DNA of 64,000 nt from Immersiella caudata (taxonomy: Eukaryota > Ascomycota > Sordariomycetes > Sordariales > Lasiosphaeriaceae): positions 5,084,001 to 5,148,000 of the forward strand of contig JAULSU010000001.1 in NCBI GenBank assembly GCA_030512335.1, in the 5' to 3' direction. The notes below the pieces were generated by a model. That model did not search any database, was not told the origin of the DNA, and was given only the letters and a program-made list of their open reading frames with translations. Made by a program: the position numbers and the translations under genes. Below are positions 41,448 through 52,596 of this stretch, piece by piece; position 1 is the first letter of the stretch, and the number at the start of each line of letters is the position of its first letter.

Positions 41448-42278
41448 ATGGATCTAACCAACCCCAACGACCCACCACCGGCCTACATCACCGCCGCCCG
41501 CGCCCACGGTATCCCCCTCCGTCAATCCGCCCCGACCAAACGGGGGCCGTACCCCCTTGAACTGCCCATACTCTCCCACCTCAAATCCCGCCGCGTAATT
41601 CTTGCCTCGGCCTCCCCCCGGCGCCGCGCTCTCCTGTCCCAGCTAGGCCTCACCACCCTCGAAGTGCTCCCGTCCACCCAACCCGAAGACCTCGACAAGA
41701 AATCCCACACCCCCGAGGAATACGTCGCCGCCACGGCCCGCCAAAAGTGTCTAGACGTGTACCAATCCGCTCTCGGAGCTCAAGAAAAAGCCACCGCCGA
41801 GGGCGGGACCGTCCCCGCGGATCCGGCGCTGGTGATTGCAGCAGACACGGTGATTGCTACCAAGGGGGGACAGATATTGGAAAAGCCGAGGAACGAGGCG
41901 GAGCATATTAGGACGTTGAAGCATCTGAGGGATACGAGGAGTCACAGGGTGCTTACGGCGGTTTGTGTGCTTGCGCCTAGGGCGGATGCGGCGCACCCCG
42001 GGTATGAGATCGCGGCGCACACGGAGGAGACGAAGGTGTTTTTTGCGGGGGCGGATGACGGGTTGCCGGATGATGTGATTGAGGCGTATGTGAGGACGAG
42101 GGAGGGGGCGGATAAGGCCGGGGGGTATGCGCTGCAGGGGGTTGGGGGGATGGTGTTGGTGGAGAGGGTAGAGGGCAGTGTGGATAATGTGATTGGGCTG
42201 CCGGTAAGGAAATGCTTGCAGCTGTGTGAGAAAGTGGTGTTTAGGCAGGATGAGGAAGATGAGGGTCAGGAGGAGTAA
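41448..42278 (+). CDS. Maf/YhdE-family nucleotide pyrophosphatase
   Basis: Maf proteins hydrolyse non-canonical or modified nucleoside triphosphates to monophosphates, a house-cleaning role; they were first tied to septum formation in bacteria. Single exon, 276 aa. A 45-residue fungal N-terminal extension (PPPAYITAARAHGIPLRQ) precedes the family start. The signature SASPRRRALLSQLGL with the catalytic/phosphate-binding SxSPRR motif lies at about residues 51-65. The metal-site Asp is in VIAADTVIATKGG, followed by LEKPRNEAEH and the C-terminal GYALQGVGGMVLVERVEGSVDNVIGLP. The last residues are acidic (DEEDEGQEE). The base composition shifts within the gene from C-rich to G-rich codon use at about 41850. 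This is unusual but in frame and without a break. Confidence 0.93.
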   Translation: MDLTNPNDPPPAYITAARAHGIPLRQSAPTKRGPYPLELPILSHLKSRRVILASASPRRRALLSQLGLTTLEVLPSTQPEDLDKKSHTPEEYVAATARQKCLDVYQSALGAQEKATAEGGTVPADPALVIAADTVIATKGGQILEKPRNEAEHIRTLKHLRDTRSHRVLTAVCVLAPRADAAHPGYEIAAHTEETKVFFAGADDGLPDDVIEAYVRTREGADKAGGYALQGVGGMVLVERVEGSVDNVIGLPVRKCLQLCEKVVFRQDEEDEGQEE

Positions 42279-42550
42279 GGTGTTGTTTGGGGTTGTGGTC
42301 AGAGCTGGCGTTTGGGGTCCAAAATGACTGGTAGTTTCTTGCAAAAAAAGAACCCAGCTATACAAACAAAACAGATGCCTTCCCTTTACATCGGGTCTTT
42401 TCGTACAGTGTTTTCCCCCTAAACTCTAGTCAGTGCTTTTGATGCCTGAGCCCGCCGTCCGTTGCCCAGCCGCCCTGTATCAACTCTATTTTCTAACCCG
42501 AAGCCACCAAACGCCAGCCCATATACGATGCTTTGATTCCAGTTCCCATC

Positions 42551-44376
42551 TCACTTCCCGCCACCTGACGCCTTAAGCAACCTGAATGGATGTGCCTCTG
42601 TGTTGAAAACAAAGTCATCCAAGCTGATCAACTCCGGGTCAGAGAAGATCAAGTAGTAGTACTTCAAAGTCTCTGCCATCCAATAGCTCTGTATTCCGTC
42701 AGCATCCCAGCACTTACAAATCACCAGTGCTAACTCACCTCCATAGCGTCAATCTTCGTGGTTGACCCATCCGCATTGACATCCATAATTGCGGAAAACG
42801 CCCACTTCGTCTCCGTCGCCGCCTTCACGGCTTGCCACATCCTCCACGCCAGGTCCAAAAAATCCGTCTTCCCTGTGATCCGATACAGCACAAAAACGCT
42901 TTCGATTGCCTCGGGCCTCAACAAATACTGTCGATCCCTCATCACCGTGAATGGCTTCGGTAGTGGTCTTCCCCCGGACTCCGGGGCTGCCGAGTTCTTC
43001 TCGCGCCACAACGTCTCGTTCCAGTCACACTGCGTAAGCTCGGGAGTTTGTTTACAGGGCACGACTGCGGAGATCTCTGGCATGATGCCGGTAGGGAAGA
43101 CATCGTACGCCCAAGCGCAGCCTCTGGCAAGTCGCTCGCCGATCTTGACGTGCTCTTCGTCGTGGAAGAGTTTCCCGCCCAGGGCGAACATACCGCCGGC
43201 GAAGCAACCCAGGTGGGAGACGTCCGGGAGGAGCTCGATGATTTTTCCGTTGGAGAGGACAGTGCCGGAGAAGAGGATGTCAGGGGGACTGGCGGGGTAG
43301 GAATCGGGCAGCATGGGGCGGAAGAGGAGGTGTTGCTTGATGGTCAAGGCGGCTTTCATGTGCAAGCGTTTGTAGGTTTCGTCGAGGCCGCCAAGGAGGG
43401 AGTACATTTTGGAGAGGTATTCGTACGCTGAGTCGGACATAGCGCCGAGTGAGAAGGCGTTGTCTTCGGTGATAAAGTCATTACGGAGGTCTATAAACAT
43501 GGGCCACATGCCGGGGAGCTTGGTGGTGTCTTGGGTGCGCTCAAAGTGCTTTTTGATGTTGTCGATGACGTGAAAGTACTTTGGATCGCCGGTGAGTTGT
43601 GAGAGACGGGTGAACTCCATGGAGAGGGTTCCGACGGCTGCAGTAGACTCTCGCTTGCTGGCGTACAGCAAACCCTCCTTAACGGCAATAAAGTTCAAAT
43701 TGTTTGCGGGCAGGTGGTTAGGGGTGTCGAAAGCAGCGTACAGCATCTCACCGAGTTCGGCCGCCTTGTTCAAGAGAACCTTCTCCCCGCTCAGGTCGTA
43801 TGCCGACAGTAGTCCGCCCAGGTATCGGATGGTGCTCTCGAACAGGCTGCAGTCCCGCGAGTTGGTCTTGGCCCAGTCGATCTTCGCAACCATCCGCACG
43901 GCCTGCTTGAATTCCTTCCTTAAACCCATGATCCAGAGAGTGTCCAGCGAGTCGACAAGCGTAGCACCCCACCCATTGAACCCGTCGGCACCCCGGAGAG
44001 ATTGAGGTGAGAGTTGATCCCTGCCCCAGGCGTATTCGCCGTAGGCATTCCAGGTCTTGATGGCTGCCTGTCTGACGGCATCTCGACGGTCTGCCTGCGT
44101 CTTGTTGTGTGTCTCGCTCAGCTCGCCCTCGGTGAAGACATGCTGAACAGGGGCCAGATCGCGGGGCGTTCCTTCAGGTAACCTCGTCATCAAAGATTCC
44201 GGGATTGGATATTTGGGCACCCTGTTGGCCCAGTCAAAGCTGGTGTGGACATATTCCCAGTTTGCCTGGTACGGAATCCTGTCCGACCGCTCTAGGAGAA
44301 AGTAGGTAACAATGAGAGAACAAGCGGCGAGCAGAGCGATCCGCTGGAACTTAGGCTGGGAAATCAAGACGGCCAT
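42551..44376 (-). CDS. GH47 mannosyl-oligosaccharide alpha-1,2-mannosidase
   Basis: A class I alpha-mannosidase that trims Man9GlcNAc2 N-glycans in ER or Golgi. Two exons: 44376-42739 and 42688-42551, giving 591 aa. It is a type II membrane protein: short cytosolic tail, then one TM segment at about residues 12-28 (IALLAACSLIVTYFLLE), a stem, and the (alpha/alpha)7 barrel. Motifs: AAIKTWNAYGEYAWGRDQLS, GWGATLVDSLDTLWIMGL, DCSLFESTIRYLGGLLSAYD, acidic catalytic region PMFIDLRNDFITEDNAFSLG, HLGCFAGGMFALGG, the conserved Cys pair around PCKQTPELTQCDWNET, and RPEAIESVFVLYRITG. Exon 2 supplies SYWMAETLKYYYLIFSDPEL and the final FNTEAHPFRLLKA, where the Thr of NTEAHP coordinates calcium in this family. 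The intron keeps frame (phase 0). It is divergent from UTP11. Confidence 0.96.
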
Positions 44377-45468
44377 CTTCCGAGGACATTGCTCCCTGGA
44401 GAGCAGGAGCGAGGGACGCTGAGACCGGGGTCGTGAAAGAGTAGGTCAGAAAAGAAGGAGATCAGTCCGCTGGCATCATCTCAATGCCCGACACCTCACC
44501 TACAATGATGAACGAGGAAGGGAAAGAGGGAGAACGAGTTGAGAGAGAAGGAATCGACACTCAGTGGCTTGCATGTTAGACCCAAGGGCTAGGTGAGTAC
44601 TGCTCAGTAGTCCCCCCGAAACGCGCCTCGCGCCATAGCCTAAAGCCGCCAGCAGGCCTGAGACAGGGAGACCGTTGCCAGCCCGGCCAAAACTTGATTT
44701 TTTGACCAACAGGCTGCCGAAGCTTTGGACGGCTCCTCGCCGGAATGCTGCTGTGCAGCTTCTAGGAACAGGATGAGCACCCTTGCATCCTTGCCCTGTT
44801 TGGCTGTCCGCGTCCCGCAATGGCCAAGCATGTGGAGTCCGTTTGCTGATCCGCTACGGCTGTGGCACGGTGTAATACGAGGCCCAATTTCGCTGCCATT
44901 TGAATTCGAAAAGGGTGAGCAAAAAAAGGAGAGGGAAAATTGCAGGCACGAGAGCGGCTGAGGCAACCATTGAATATGTAATTCTCCGACTGCTGAGACG
45001 GGGTGTTCGGAATCGAGCCGCGGACGAGTGCCGGCGCTAGTTGAGTTGCTTCGCACAGCTTTCCACGACTCGAGGGAAACGTCATGCTCTAAAAATCCAA
45101 ACTGACCAGCCGAGACGCCGCAAAACCGAGTATGAAGAAGTGTAAAGGTTATCAGTGAATTGACAACTTAACACTTGATATGATATGTTGATAGACCGAA
45201 TTGACATCCACCCGAATGCTGCCCCATCTCAGCCTCTTCGAAGCCCTCCTCAAATGCCAGCTCAATGTTCCAAGCCGCCAAGCCCCGCCAAGCTTCTAGT
45301 TCTCCACCCCTGCCTGCTCAAAACTGCGGGGCACCCCAGCCAGCCCCAATTGCTTATCGCTTATCGCTTTCAAAAAATCATAAACTCCATCACCAACCTT
45401 CACCGACCGCAATCGCGACAGCGACCGCTCTTCCCTGGTCAACATCTACACTCACACACACCGCAGCC
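44377..45468. other. Divergent promoter GH47 / UTP11
   Basis: About 1.1 kb. I looked for ribosome-biogenesis PAC and RRPE elements before UTP11 and saw no clear match. Minus-strand frames of 106-138 codons (44500-45085) overlap each other and resemble nothing known. Confidence 0.5.
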
Positions 45469-46319
45469 ATGTCGTCCTTACGGAACAGGTAGCCACCCCA
45501 TGCTATATTGGCCAAACTTTCTTCTAACACTCCCCCAGCATCCAGCGTCGCTCCCACCGCGAACGCGCCCAACCCCTCGAGCGCGCCCGCCTAGGCCTCC
45601 TCGAAAAGAAAAAAGATTACCAAAAGCGTGCCGCCGACTACAACAAGAAGAAAACCGTCCTCAAATCCCTGCGCGCCAAGGCCGCCGAACGCAACGAAGA
45701 TGAGTTCTACTACGGCATGTTATCCCGCAACGGGCCAGGAAGCAGCATCACGCGCGGCAGCAAGCGGTTTGATGGCACGGTGGAGAATAGCCGGAGGAAT
45801 GAGGCGATGAGCGTGGAGGTGGTGCGGTTGTTGAAGACGCAGGATTTGGGGTACTTGCGGACGGCGAGGAACGTGGCGGCGAAGGAGGTGAGGGAGTTGG
45901 AGGAGAGGTGGGTGCTTGCGGCGGGCGGGGAGTTGGAGGAGGAGGAGAGTGAAGATGACGACGACTTCGGTATGGGTGGGGGGAAGAAGAAGCAGGGACA
46001 GAAGAAGGCGCCGAAGAAGATTGTGTTTTGCGATGGAGAGGAGGAGGCAAAGAAGGCAAAGGAGGCGGCGGATGACGATGTGCAGTGGGAGGATGAGGAG
46101 GACGATGAGGAATCACCCAAGGCGAAAGAGGCCGAGAGGAAGGCGCAAAATTTGGAGAAATTGCAGAAGAAGCTTCTCAGCGCGAGGAAAAAGCTCAAGG
46201 CGCTGTCGGATGCCGAGTTCCAGCTGGAGGTGCAGCAGGCAAAGATGGCAAAGACGGCGACATCGGGGGGTTACACCAAGAACGGACACAAAATCAAGGT
46301 TCGGGAGAGGAAGAGGTAA
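45469..46319 (+). CDS. UTP11: U3 snoRNP-associated protein Utp11
   Basis: A component of the small-subunit processome needed for 18S rRNA maturation in the nucleolus. Two exons: 45469-45488 (20 nt) and 45539-46319, giving 266 aa. Exon 1 encodes MSSLRN plus two bases of Ser; the join reads MSSLRNSIQRRSHRERAQPL, the family N-terminus. It continues LGLLEKKKDYQKRAADYNKK and ERNEDEFYYGMLSRN. The middle has TQDLGYLRTARNVAAKEVRE and the end YTKNGHKIKVRERKR. An acidic insert (DDDDF, EDEEDDEE) lies at about 155-215, as in many fungal orthologues. The intron is 50 nt with a CTAAC branch site. Codon use moves from C-rich to G-rich across the gene, as in the nearby Maf gene. Confidence 0.95.
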
Positions 46320-46659
46320 CGGGGCGGAAGTGCCTCGTGATTCTTTCACTTCTTTACTGCCTTTCTTGAAGGCCGATTGCCTTTCCTGCGTCCTCGTGCG
46401 CTGTCTGGTATATCCATTTCCCTCCCGCACAAGCGGGAGGACGACATGATGAGAGGAGCGAATAGTCTAGCTTCTCGCTTTCCTTCTCTATCGGTAGAGT
46501 GTATGTGATGTGGTTGGCGTATTACCATGTCCATGCAAGAGAAACGAGAGAGAATAATACCCAACGCCGAATACCCATACCAATACCATGTACCCAAACT
46601 GTCCAGCCGCCGAACCCAGCCCAACCTTCATTAGGGCCCCAGCTCGTTTTTCCTTCCGC
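46320..46659. other. Convergent 3' region between UTP11 and polyQ gene
   Basis: About 340 bases with the two 3' UTRs. A short inverted repeat of the type CCTCCCGC...GCGGGAGG near 46420-46441 could fold as a hairpin in either transcript. No gene is supported. Confidence 0.45.
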
Positions 46660-48741
46660 CTACAGCTTATCACTGCTCAAACACTTCACCAACCCCGTCA
46701 GTGCTTTGAACACCAACGTAAAGCACCAAACAACACACTTAAACATCACCGTCAACACGGCAATCAAACCCCTTGCCACCCCTGGCACCTTTTCTTTCTC
46801 CCCACTTCCCTTCTTCAGATCACTGGTCTGACTCTCCAAATCCATCTCAAACTGCTCCATCCTCGTCTTCGGCTCCTTTTTCGATTTCTTCTTGTGGCTC
46901 TCGGCGATTTCCTTTTGCCTCTGCTTCTCCTCACGCTTGCTTTCCCTTCTAGAAGCGCGAGACATGCGGCTGGAGCGACTAGAGCGTTTGGAAGGGGATA
47001 GGGAGCCACCCGGGCCGCCGAATACAGGTGGCGGCTCGAAGACTTCGACGGTAGGGAATTGCTCGTCTGCGTGGGCGACGAGGATGAGAGCTGCCACAGC
47101 GACGTCGATAATGTAGACTGCGTCAATTTTGGCGGCAATAATGGTGTCGACTTCTATCCATCCCGCACCGGTGCCGTCGCGGGTGAGACGAGCGAGGTGG
47201 ACGGGGGACTCGAGGTGCTCCAGGGTGTATTCTGTACGGGAGTATGCAGGGTTGCGCTCGATGGTGACGCAGAAGGGGACGGCGAGTGCCGGGTGGACTA
47301 GAAAGTGGTTGGAGGAGTCGGCATCCCAGACGAGACGGGCGCACTCGTGCTCGGCCAGGGCGACGGTGGTGGCGTCGTTGGCGCGGTCTGCGACGAGGCG
47401 GGAGGCAGCGGTGGGCCAAAGTTGGGCGACGAGGCCGTCATTTGGGGGTTGACGGCGGGAGGCTTCCTCGAGCTGGGTGCCCAAGACTTCGTGCCAGTGT
47501 TTGGCATCGTGTTTGAGCTCGGCTTTAGAAGAGGAGGAGGCGCGTTGAGGAGTAGGAGAAGGGGTGCTGGCACTGCGGGCGTCGATAGAGCCGGGTTTAG
47601 GTCCTTTGAACGGTTTGTTGGGGTCAAAACGAGAGAGCGACACCCAGGCAGACACCGACGTCGGGTCCACACGAAGGTTGTAAAAGGGCTGGGAAGAGGC
47701 TGAGGAGAGGGTGTAGACGGGAGCGTCGGGCTGGGTAGTCATCTTGAGGCAGAAGATGCGGCCTTCGAGTGACGATGCCTTCCATCCATTGGTGACTTTC
47801 CACAAAGCGCGAAGCTCCTCGGTCGTGCTGACGGTGGGTGTCACAGGAGGCTCGTAGTTCCGTCTTGGCTGTCCAGCGGGAGTCATTCCGGGGCTCTGCA
47901 TGGGCATGCCTGGGCTGCGAAGGGGTCCTCCATCAGCACTATTTCCGCGAGGCGAGTACAACGGCCTGCTGATGGCTGACTGTGGGATAGACTGCGGGAT
48001 GTGTACGGGGCTGGTCTGTGTAGGGTGATATTCCTGGCGGTCCAGGGGCAGCTCTGGGTTGTAGGTTGGGAACATGGAGCGAAACGCGGGCTCAGGGGCT
48101 GGGGCTGCTGATGAGTTGCCATACTGCGGCTGTTGCTGGCCACTGCTGGCAGTCGGGATGTAGGCCAGTGGTGGTTTGGCGATTGAGCTTGCGCTGGGAC
48201 TGCGGACGAGTGTCTTCGCCTCTGAGAGAGCCGTCTCACACCGCGGTGGCACGTCGGCCAGCGAGATAGCGGTGAACTGCTCCACTGGTGGGCGACTTCC
48301 CACCGTCGTGTCCAGAGCTGGCGGTTGCGGTCGGTGCGGTGGCTGCTGTCCTTGTTGATGGTAGGGATTATGCTCTATTTGTTGTTGCTGTTGCTGCTGC
48401 TGCTGCTGCTGCTGCTGATGCTGGTAATGTTGGGAAAAGGGCCATTGCTGCTCCTGGTGCTGCTCTTGGTGTTGCTCCTGGCGTTGTTCTGGGTCAATGG
48501 GGTTGTCCAGGGCGTGCTGCCAGGGGTTGTTCGACTGTCGTTGCTTCCCTTCCCTTGTGGATGGCGCCCTCCGCACCGACGGCTGGCGCCCGGCACGCGG
48601 AGGTGTCGGCTCTGTTGAGGTTGACGGCCTTCCTTGGGGCGTCTGGGCTCTTGGCCTGGATTGCTGGTTCCGCGACGGCGGCCTAGTGGCGCTAGTGTTT
48701 GGAAAGAGGGAAAACCCCCCGGCTGAATGGGGTGTCGACAT
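46660..48741 (-). CDS. Unrecognised fungal protein with polyQ tract and C-terminal hydrophobic segment
   Basis: A single-exon gene for 693 aa that I cannot assign to a named family. Residues 1-330 are disordered and rich in Pro/Gln/Ser/Arg, with EQHQEQHQEQQ repeats and a run of about 14 Gln. From about 335 (ELRALWKVTNGWKASSLEGR) there is a folded-looking domain of 240 residues containing LEEASRRQPPNDGLVAQLWP, THVAL-like helices and PSVSLAR-type strands, with VYIIDVAVAALILVAHADEQ near 560. A basic Lys/Arg/Glu region follows (KREEKQRQKEIAESHKKKSK). The end has a hydrophobic helix (MFKCVVWCFTLVFKALTG) that may insert in a membrane as a tail anchor. The start ATG gives MSTPHSAGGFSLFPNTSA. Confidence 0.85.
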   Translation of the reverse strand: MSTPHSAGGFSLFPNTSATRPPSRNQQSRPRAQTPQGRPSTSTEPTPPRAGRQPSVRRAPSTREGKQRQSNNPWQHALDNPIDPEQRQEQHQEQHQEQQWPFSQHYQHQQQQQQQQQQQQQIEHNPYHQQGQQPPHRPQPPALDTTVGSRPPVEQFTAISLADVPPRCETALSEAKTLVRSPSASSIAKPPLAYIPTASSGQQQPQYGNSSAAPAPEPAFRSMFPTYNPELPLDRQEYHPTQTSPVHIPQSIPQSAISRPLYSPRGNSADGGPLRSPGMPMQSPGMTPAGQPRRNYEPPVTPTVSTTEELRALWKVTNGWKASSLEGRIFCLKMTTQPDAPVYTLSSASSQPFYNLRVDPTSVSAWVSLSRFDPNKPFKGPKPGSIDARSASTPSPTPQRASSSSKAELKHDAKHWHEVLGTQLEEASRRQPPNDGLVAQLWPTAASRLVADRANDATTVALAEHECARLVWDADSSNHFLVHPALAVPFCVTIERNPAYSRTEYTLEHLESPVHLARLTRDGTGAGWIEVDTIIAAKIDAVYIIDVAVAALILVAHADEQFPTVEVFEPPPVFGGPGGSLSPSKRSSRSSRMSRASRRESKREEKQRQKEIAESHKKKSKKEPKTRMEQFEMDLESQTSDLKKGSGEKEKVPGVARGLIAVLTVMFKCVVWCFTLVFKALTGLVKCLSSDKL
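48379..48421 (-). repeat. CAG/CAA microsatellite encoding polyglutamine
   Basis: A near-pure trinucleotide run, read CAG/CAA on the minus strand, encodes the Gln tract of the 46660-48741 gene. It is interrupted by CAA codons at one end. Length variation between isolates is likely for such runs. Confidence 0.85.
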
Positions 48742-48767
48742 CTTCTCCGTCCTTCCTGTCTGTCCTG

Positions 48768-48793
48768 CTTTTCCTTTTCCTTTTCCTTTTCCT
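48768..48793 (-). repeat. TTTTCC hexanucleotide repeat in 5' leader of polyQ gene
   Basis: About four tandem copies of TTTTCC (GGAAAA on the transcribed strand) start 27 bases upstream of the ATG of the 46660-48741 gene, hence within its probable 5' UTR. It is a small purine tract and may vary in copy number. Confidence 0.8.
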
Positions 48794-49696
48794 TCCGTCC
48801 TTCTTCCGTTACCCTTCTTCCTCGGTCCTCCAAGCCGGCAGGGAGATCACACGGTGTTGAGAAGTGGTAGTGGGCCTGCTACCGGGACATGATGGTATGA
48901 TCGCAGATCACAGTGAGAAAGACAAAGATCCAGGACAAAATCCACGGTGACACAGGACCGTGGTCGTCATCCGCAGCAGCACATAAGGGGGAGGGACCGA
49001 CGGGGCGGACACACACGCAGACATGGGGACCGATTCATTTTTTAAACAGGCCTACCGACAGACAACCTACCAACCTCAAGCCGCCTGCGAACCGCGGGCC
49101 TTGGAGCTACCCCCCGGCACGAGGGGGGGTGCGAGTGGGAGGCAAGGCGGCAGGATCGCATCTTGGGCCAGAGCGCGAGTCGAGCACAAACATCCTTGTC
49201 CGCCCGTGGACTGCAGCGCGTGGTACCTTTTCGTGCATCCGTACGTGGTACCGCTGGGCGATTCGTACACCCACGGCAGTCAGCGGAAGGAGGAGGGGTT
49301 GGAGGGTGGGGGGGAAGGGTGTGAGCGCGGAGGGCCCTGTCCATGCAGCTCCATCTGGAACCAGCCCATTCCGTCTGCACTACGATGCTGGTTGTATTTT
49401 TAAGCGCTGGCTCTCCGCTCAGAGCTGTCGCTCCGAATCGCTGTTGGCGGGCGGGGCGGCGGTTGAGCGCTCAAGCGGACGGACTGGGGTGCGAGAGCGG
49501 GAAGATGCCGTCCCCTCATTCGTCGAGCAGGCGAGGAGCAAAATAGATCTCGACAATCCCTGCTGTCATCGGGCCAATCAGTGCCGGAGTCACACCGCGT
49601 CGTAGACGCCCGACAGCGGTCTTGCGCTACAATTCGGCTCTGAGCGGTGATCCTTGCTCCCTTCGAGAGAAGCGGCGTTGCTTCTGGCACCGTCAA

Positions 49697-49712
49697 TCGT
49701 GGACACCCACGA
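49697..49712. repeat. Short perfect inverted repeat
   Basis: TCGTGG and CCACGA flank four bases (ACAC), giving a 6-bp stem. It is short enough to be chance; listed because the surrounding region has no gene. Confidence 0.4.
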
Positions 49713-52583
49713 TGCCTCACTTCCGTTGCCATTCCGTGCCTCCCGTCGGGTCGCGAGCATGCCGTGATATTTCGAACCCCCGGTAGGGTTGCAAAAAGGC
49801 TCAAAATTCCCTATCCAATCGACCCTGATCTTGGCTTCACTTGAACCGAAGAATTGACCGACTCGATGCACCACTTTGTGTGCGGGTAGCTGTGCAGAAC
49901 GTTCCCTCTGCATCTCGTCAGCGCCTTACGCGTTAGCCCTCCCGACTCTTTCACTCAGCACAACATCCATGGCCTTGCTTCCCGCCAGGCCCGGCTGCAG
50001 AATCGATCTGGTGGTGGTTCTGGGCTCTCGCCTGCCTTTCATAGATCAGCCAGCCTTGAGCGATGTGAGTAGTGTGTGGAACTAAACTACTCCCTTACAT
50101 CTCGTCCCCCTTCAAGCTGCGCCTTGGAGCCACATGTTCACAACCCACCCATGGCTGCGGATGCCATGAGAAACCAGGTTTTGATTCCGCGATAACAGAG
50201 ATAGGCTGTTCACAAAGGCCAATATTTCCAGTGACGGCCTCGCAGATTGCCGCCAGGACGGTAGCTCCCGTACGGAGTAGTCATGGAGCAGGGCGGCAAC
50301 GGTGGCGCCTAAACTCTCTAGGGAGTGACACAACAGGCGACCTGGGGAACCTTGATCCGTCTCAATTGAAGATGCTACTAATTGCTGCAGCCATCCGGTC
50401 GGTCCTGCCTCATTCCAGCGTCGAGCTCAAAGCGTCTCGTCATCCCGAATAGTGAACCTATTTCAGTTCAACACCACACGGACATTGTCGCGTGTGTCGG
50501 TTGGTTTGCGTAAGTTGCGGTTGTAAGCCGAACTTGGCTCAACTGCCATGATGAGTTTCATCCGTTCCACACCTAAATCTGGAGTGACAGCCTGGGCGTA
50601 CATTAACGTGCCGCCTTGTCGCACCGCATATAGGGACTGGATATATGCAATCTTGAGCCTCGACGTATTTTGCGGGGAATCCGCGAGAGACACATCCACC
50701 AATTCGCGTTTGCTCCTCGCTTCCTCCCGTCTCCCGTCCTGCACACAAACAACGTACGCCGTTGTGGCCTGATCCCTAGGCGGCCGTGTGCTTGGCCGTA
50801 GACTTGCGCCCGTCAGTGGCCCCCTTCCCGGGTTCGAGAAGCCGATCTGGCTTCCCGTCGGCAGTCGAAACGAGAGGATAATCCTTCATTCGGCCAAGCG
50901 CCATTGCTGCTGTTGATCGTCCTTACCGGCACCCTTAACAATGTGTCAGTTGGCCACAACCGTGAAGGCCACGCCAAAAATACTCTTCCTGGCACTGGGC
51001 TCAGGCAACGTTTATCTCGGAGCATGACAGTGGTGGCCAAGACGGCAGATCCGGACGATCTGCCCCGTGGGAGCGGCCTATGAAACCGATATTGGGCCTG
51101 AGAGCGAAACACAAACATCCGAATTCTCTGTCTCCCATGTCGTAGCGGGGCAAACCACCAGGAGCAGTGTTTTCTCCGAGGACATGATCCGCTATTATTA
51201 GTACGTGAGGCAGGGCTGTAGCACAGATAGTCATCTGTCGGCCGTCGGCGGAATAGGTTTGAATGGGTAAGGTGTGCTCCCGTCATCAACGGTACGTGTG
51301 GGGTTAAGCCGCTTCACTTCCAGTAGTAGATGTGGTAACCTTACCGCATCTTTCTATTCACAGCGAACAAGCGCTCTGTTCCCCCTCTCATTCTTAGAAG
51401 CAAGTATGCAAGATGCGATTTAAAAAGGCGAGCACCACAAAGATGATGATAGGACTGGGACGTCGGAAGCTGCTCGGTTGCTGTTGATGCTTGGTGTCCG
51501 CGACTTTTCTGAGGCGGCGGACTGATCAAGCTCGACACACATGAGAGACGCAATGGACGCGAGAGAGCCAGAGAAACTGCGCAACGGAATACCAAAATAG
51601 CGACAGGCACGGGTGTGTGCGGATGCCAAGCTGGTGGGCAGCGAGTGCGGGAGGACGTCGAGTTTAAATGGGCTGGCTAGGCGAGTCCTCTCCGAGGATG
51701 TGGTTTAAGTTCCACACTGTCAGCAGCATTGAGAGGAAGTTTCCTATAATTGTCAGCGCTTGGCGACCAGGACACAGGAAAGCTGAAGTCTGAACTGCCG
51801 CAGACCAGTGGTCTGTTCATCCCCTTTTCACGGCCTTACATGTCCCGTTTCCGGTGTGTCTTCGTTGAGAAGTTCGATGACAGTGACCAATGGGTCATGC
51901 CGTAGGTGTCCAACGAGCGCTGAGTGGGTGGAGATGGAACAAGCCTGTGCGTCAAATAGGTTGTTTCCAAGTTGTTGTCCTCGGACGAGGTTAGGGTGAG
52001 ATGAGTCGGTGGGCCTCTTCCGGGCTTCTGACGTCCACTTTGCGTTGAATAACATTGCGAGAACTTTGGGCTCGAGGTAGGGAGATACCTATTATGGGTT
52101 GTATTGGTTGAGATCGCAGGGTGTGGTTTTGTCGACTATAGAGGGATGGATGGCGAGTCTTGTGTGGAAGCGGTGGAAGCCCTGCTCGGGTGACGACTTC
52201 TAAATTAACTGAAAGGTAAGGTAGGTACGTTCTATTTTCGCCCTAGGGCATGGTGTGTGTATGTGCGCGCCGGGGCGCCTCCCATTACATCCGAGGAAAG
52301 AGCGTTTGATGCCGTTGTGGTGACAGCTCCCAGGGAAAGCGGCATGTGGTGGGAGAAATGAGTTTGACCGCCCGCAACCCTGTGGCAAGCCGGCAAAGGC
52401 GGTTGTTAAATCTAAAGAGGCATTCCAAATATCTTTTGATTTCCTCTACCCCGAAAGGCATAGCCAGTTGAGAATTCAAGGAGGCATGGGCTACTTTTGA
52501 TCGAGCGGGGAGGATGGATGCTAAACTCATTTCTCCCACACGCAAGGTACCTAAGTTAATTGGCTGTCCTTGTTCTAGCCATC

Positions 52584-52596
52584 TATCTAACTATCA
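52584..52596 (-). promoter_or_regulatory. Paired GATA-factor sites upstream of D-amino-acid oxidase
   Basis: CTATCT (52584-52589) and CTATCA (52591-52596) read as AGATAG and TGATAG on the minus strand, one base apart. Both fit HGATAR. They lie about 310 bp before the inferred oxidase start and may mediate AreA/NIT2 nitrogen control. Function is inferred. Confidence 0.4.

Noticed and set aside
50826..50836. GGTTCGAG word resembling a tRNA B box
   Set aside because: No cloverleaf, A box or matching acceptor stem around it; no tRNA gene could be built anywhere in the window.
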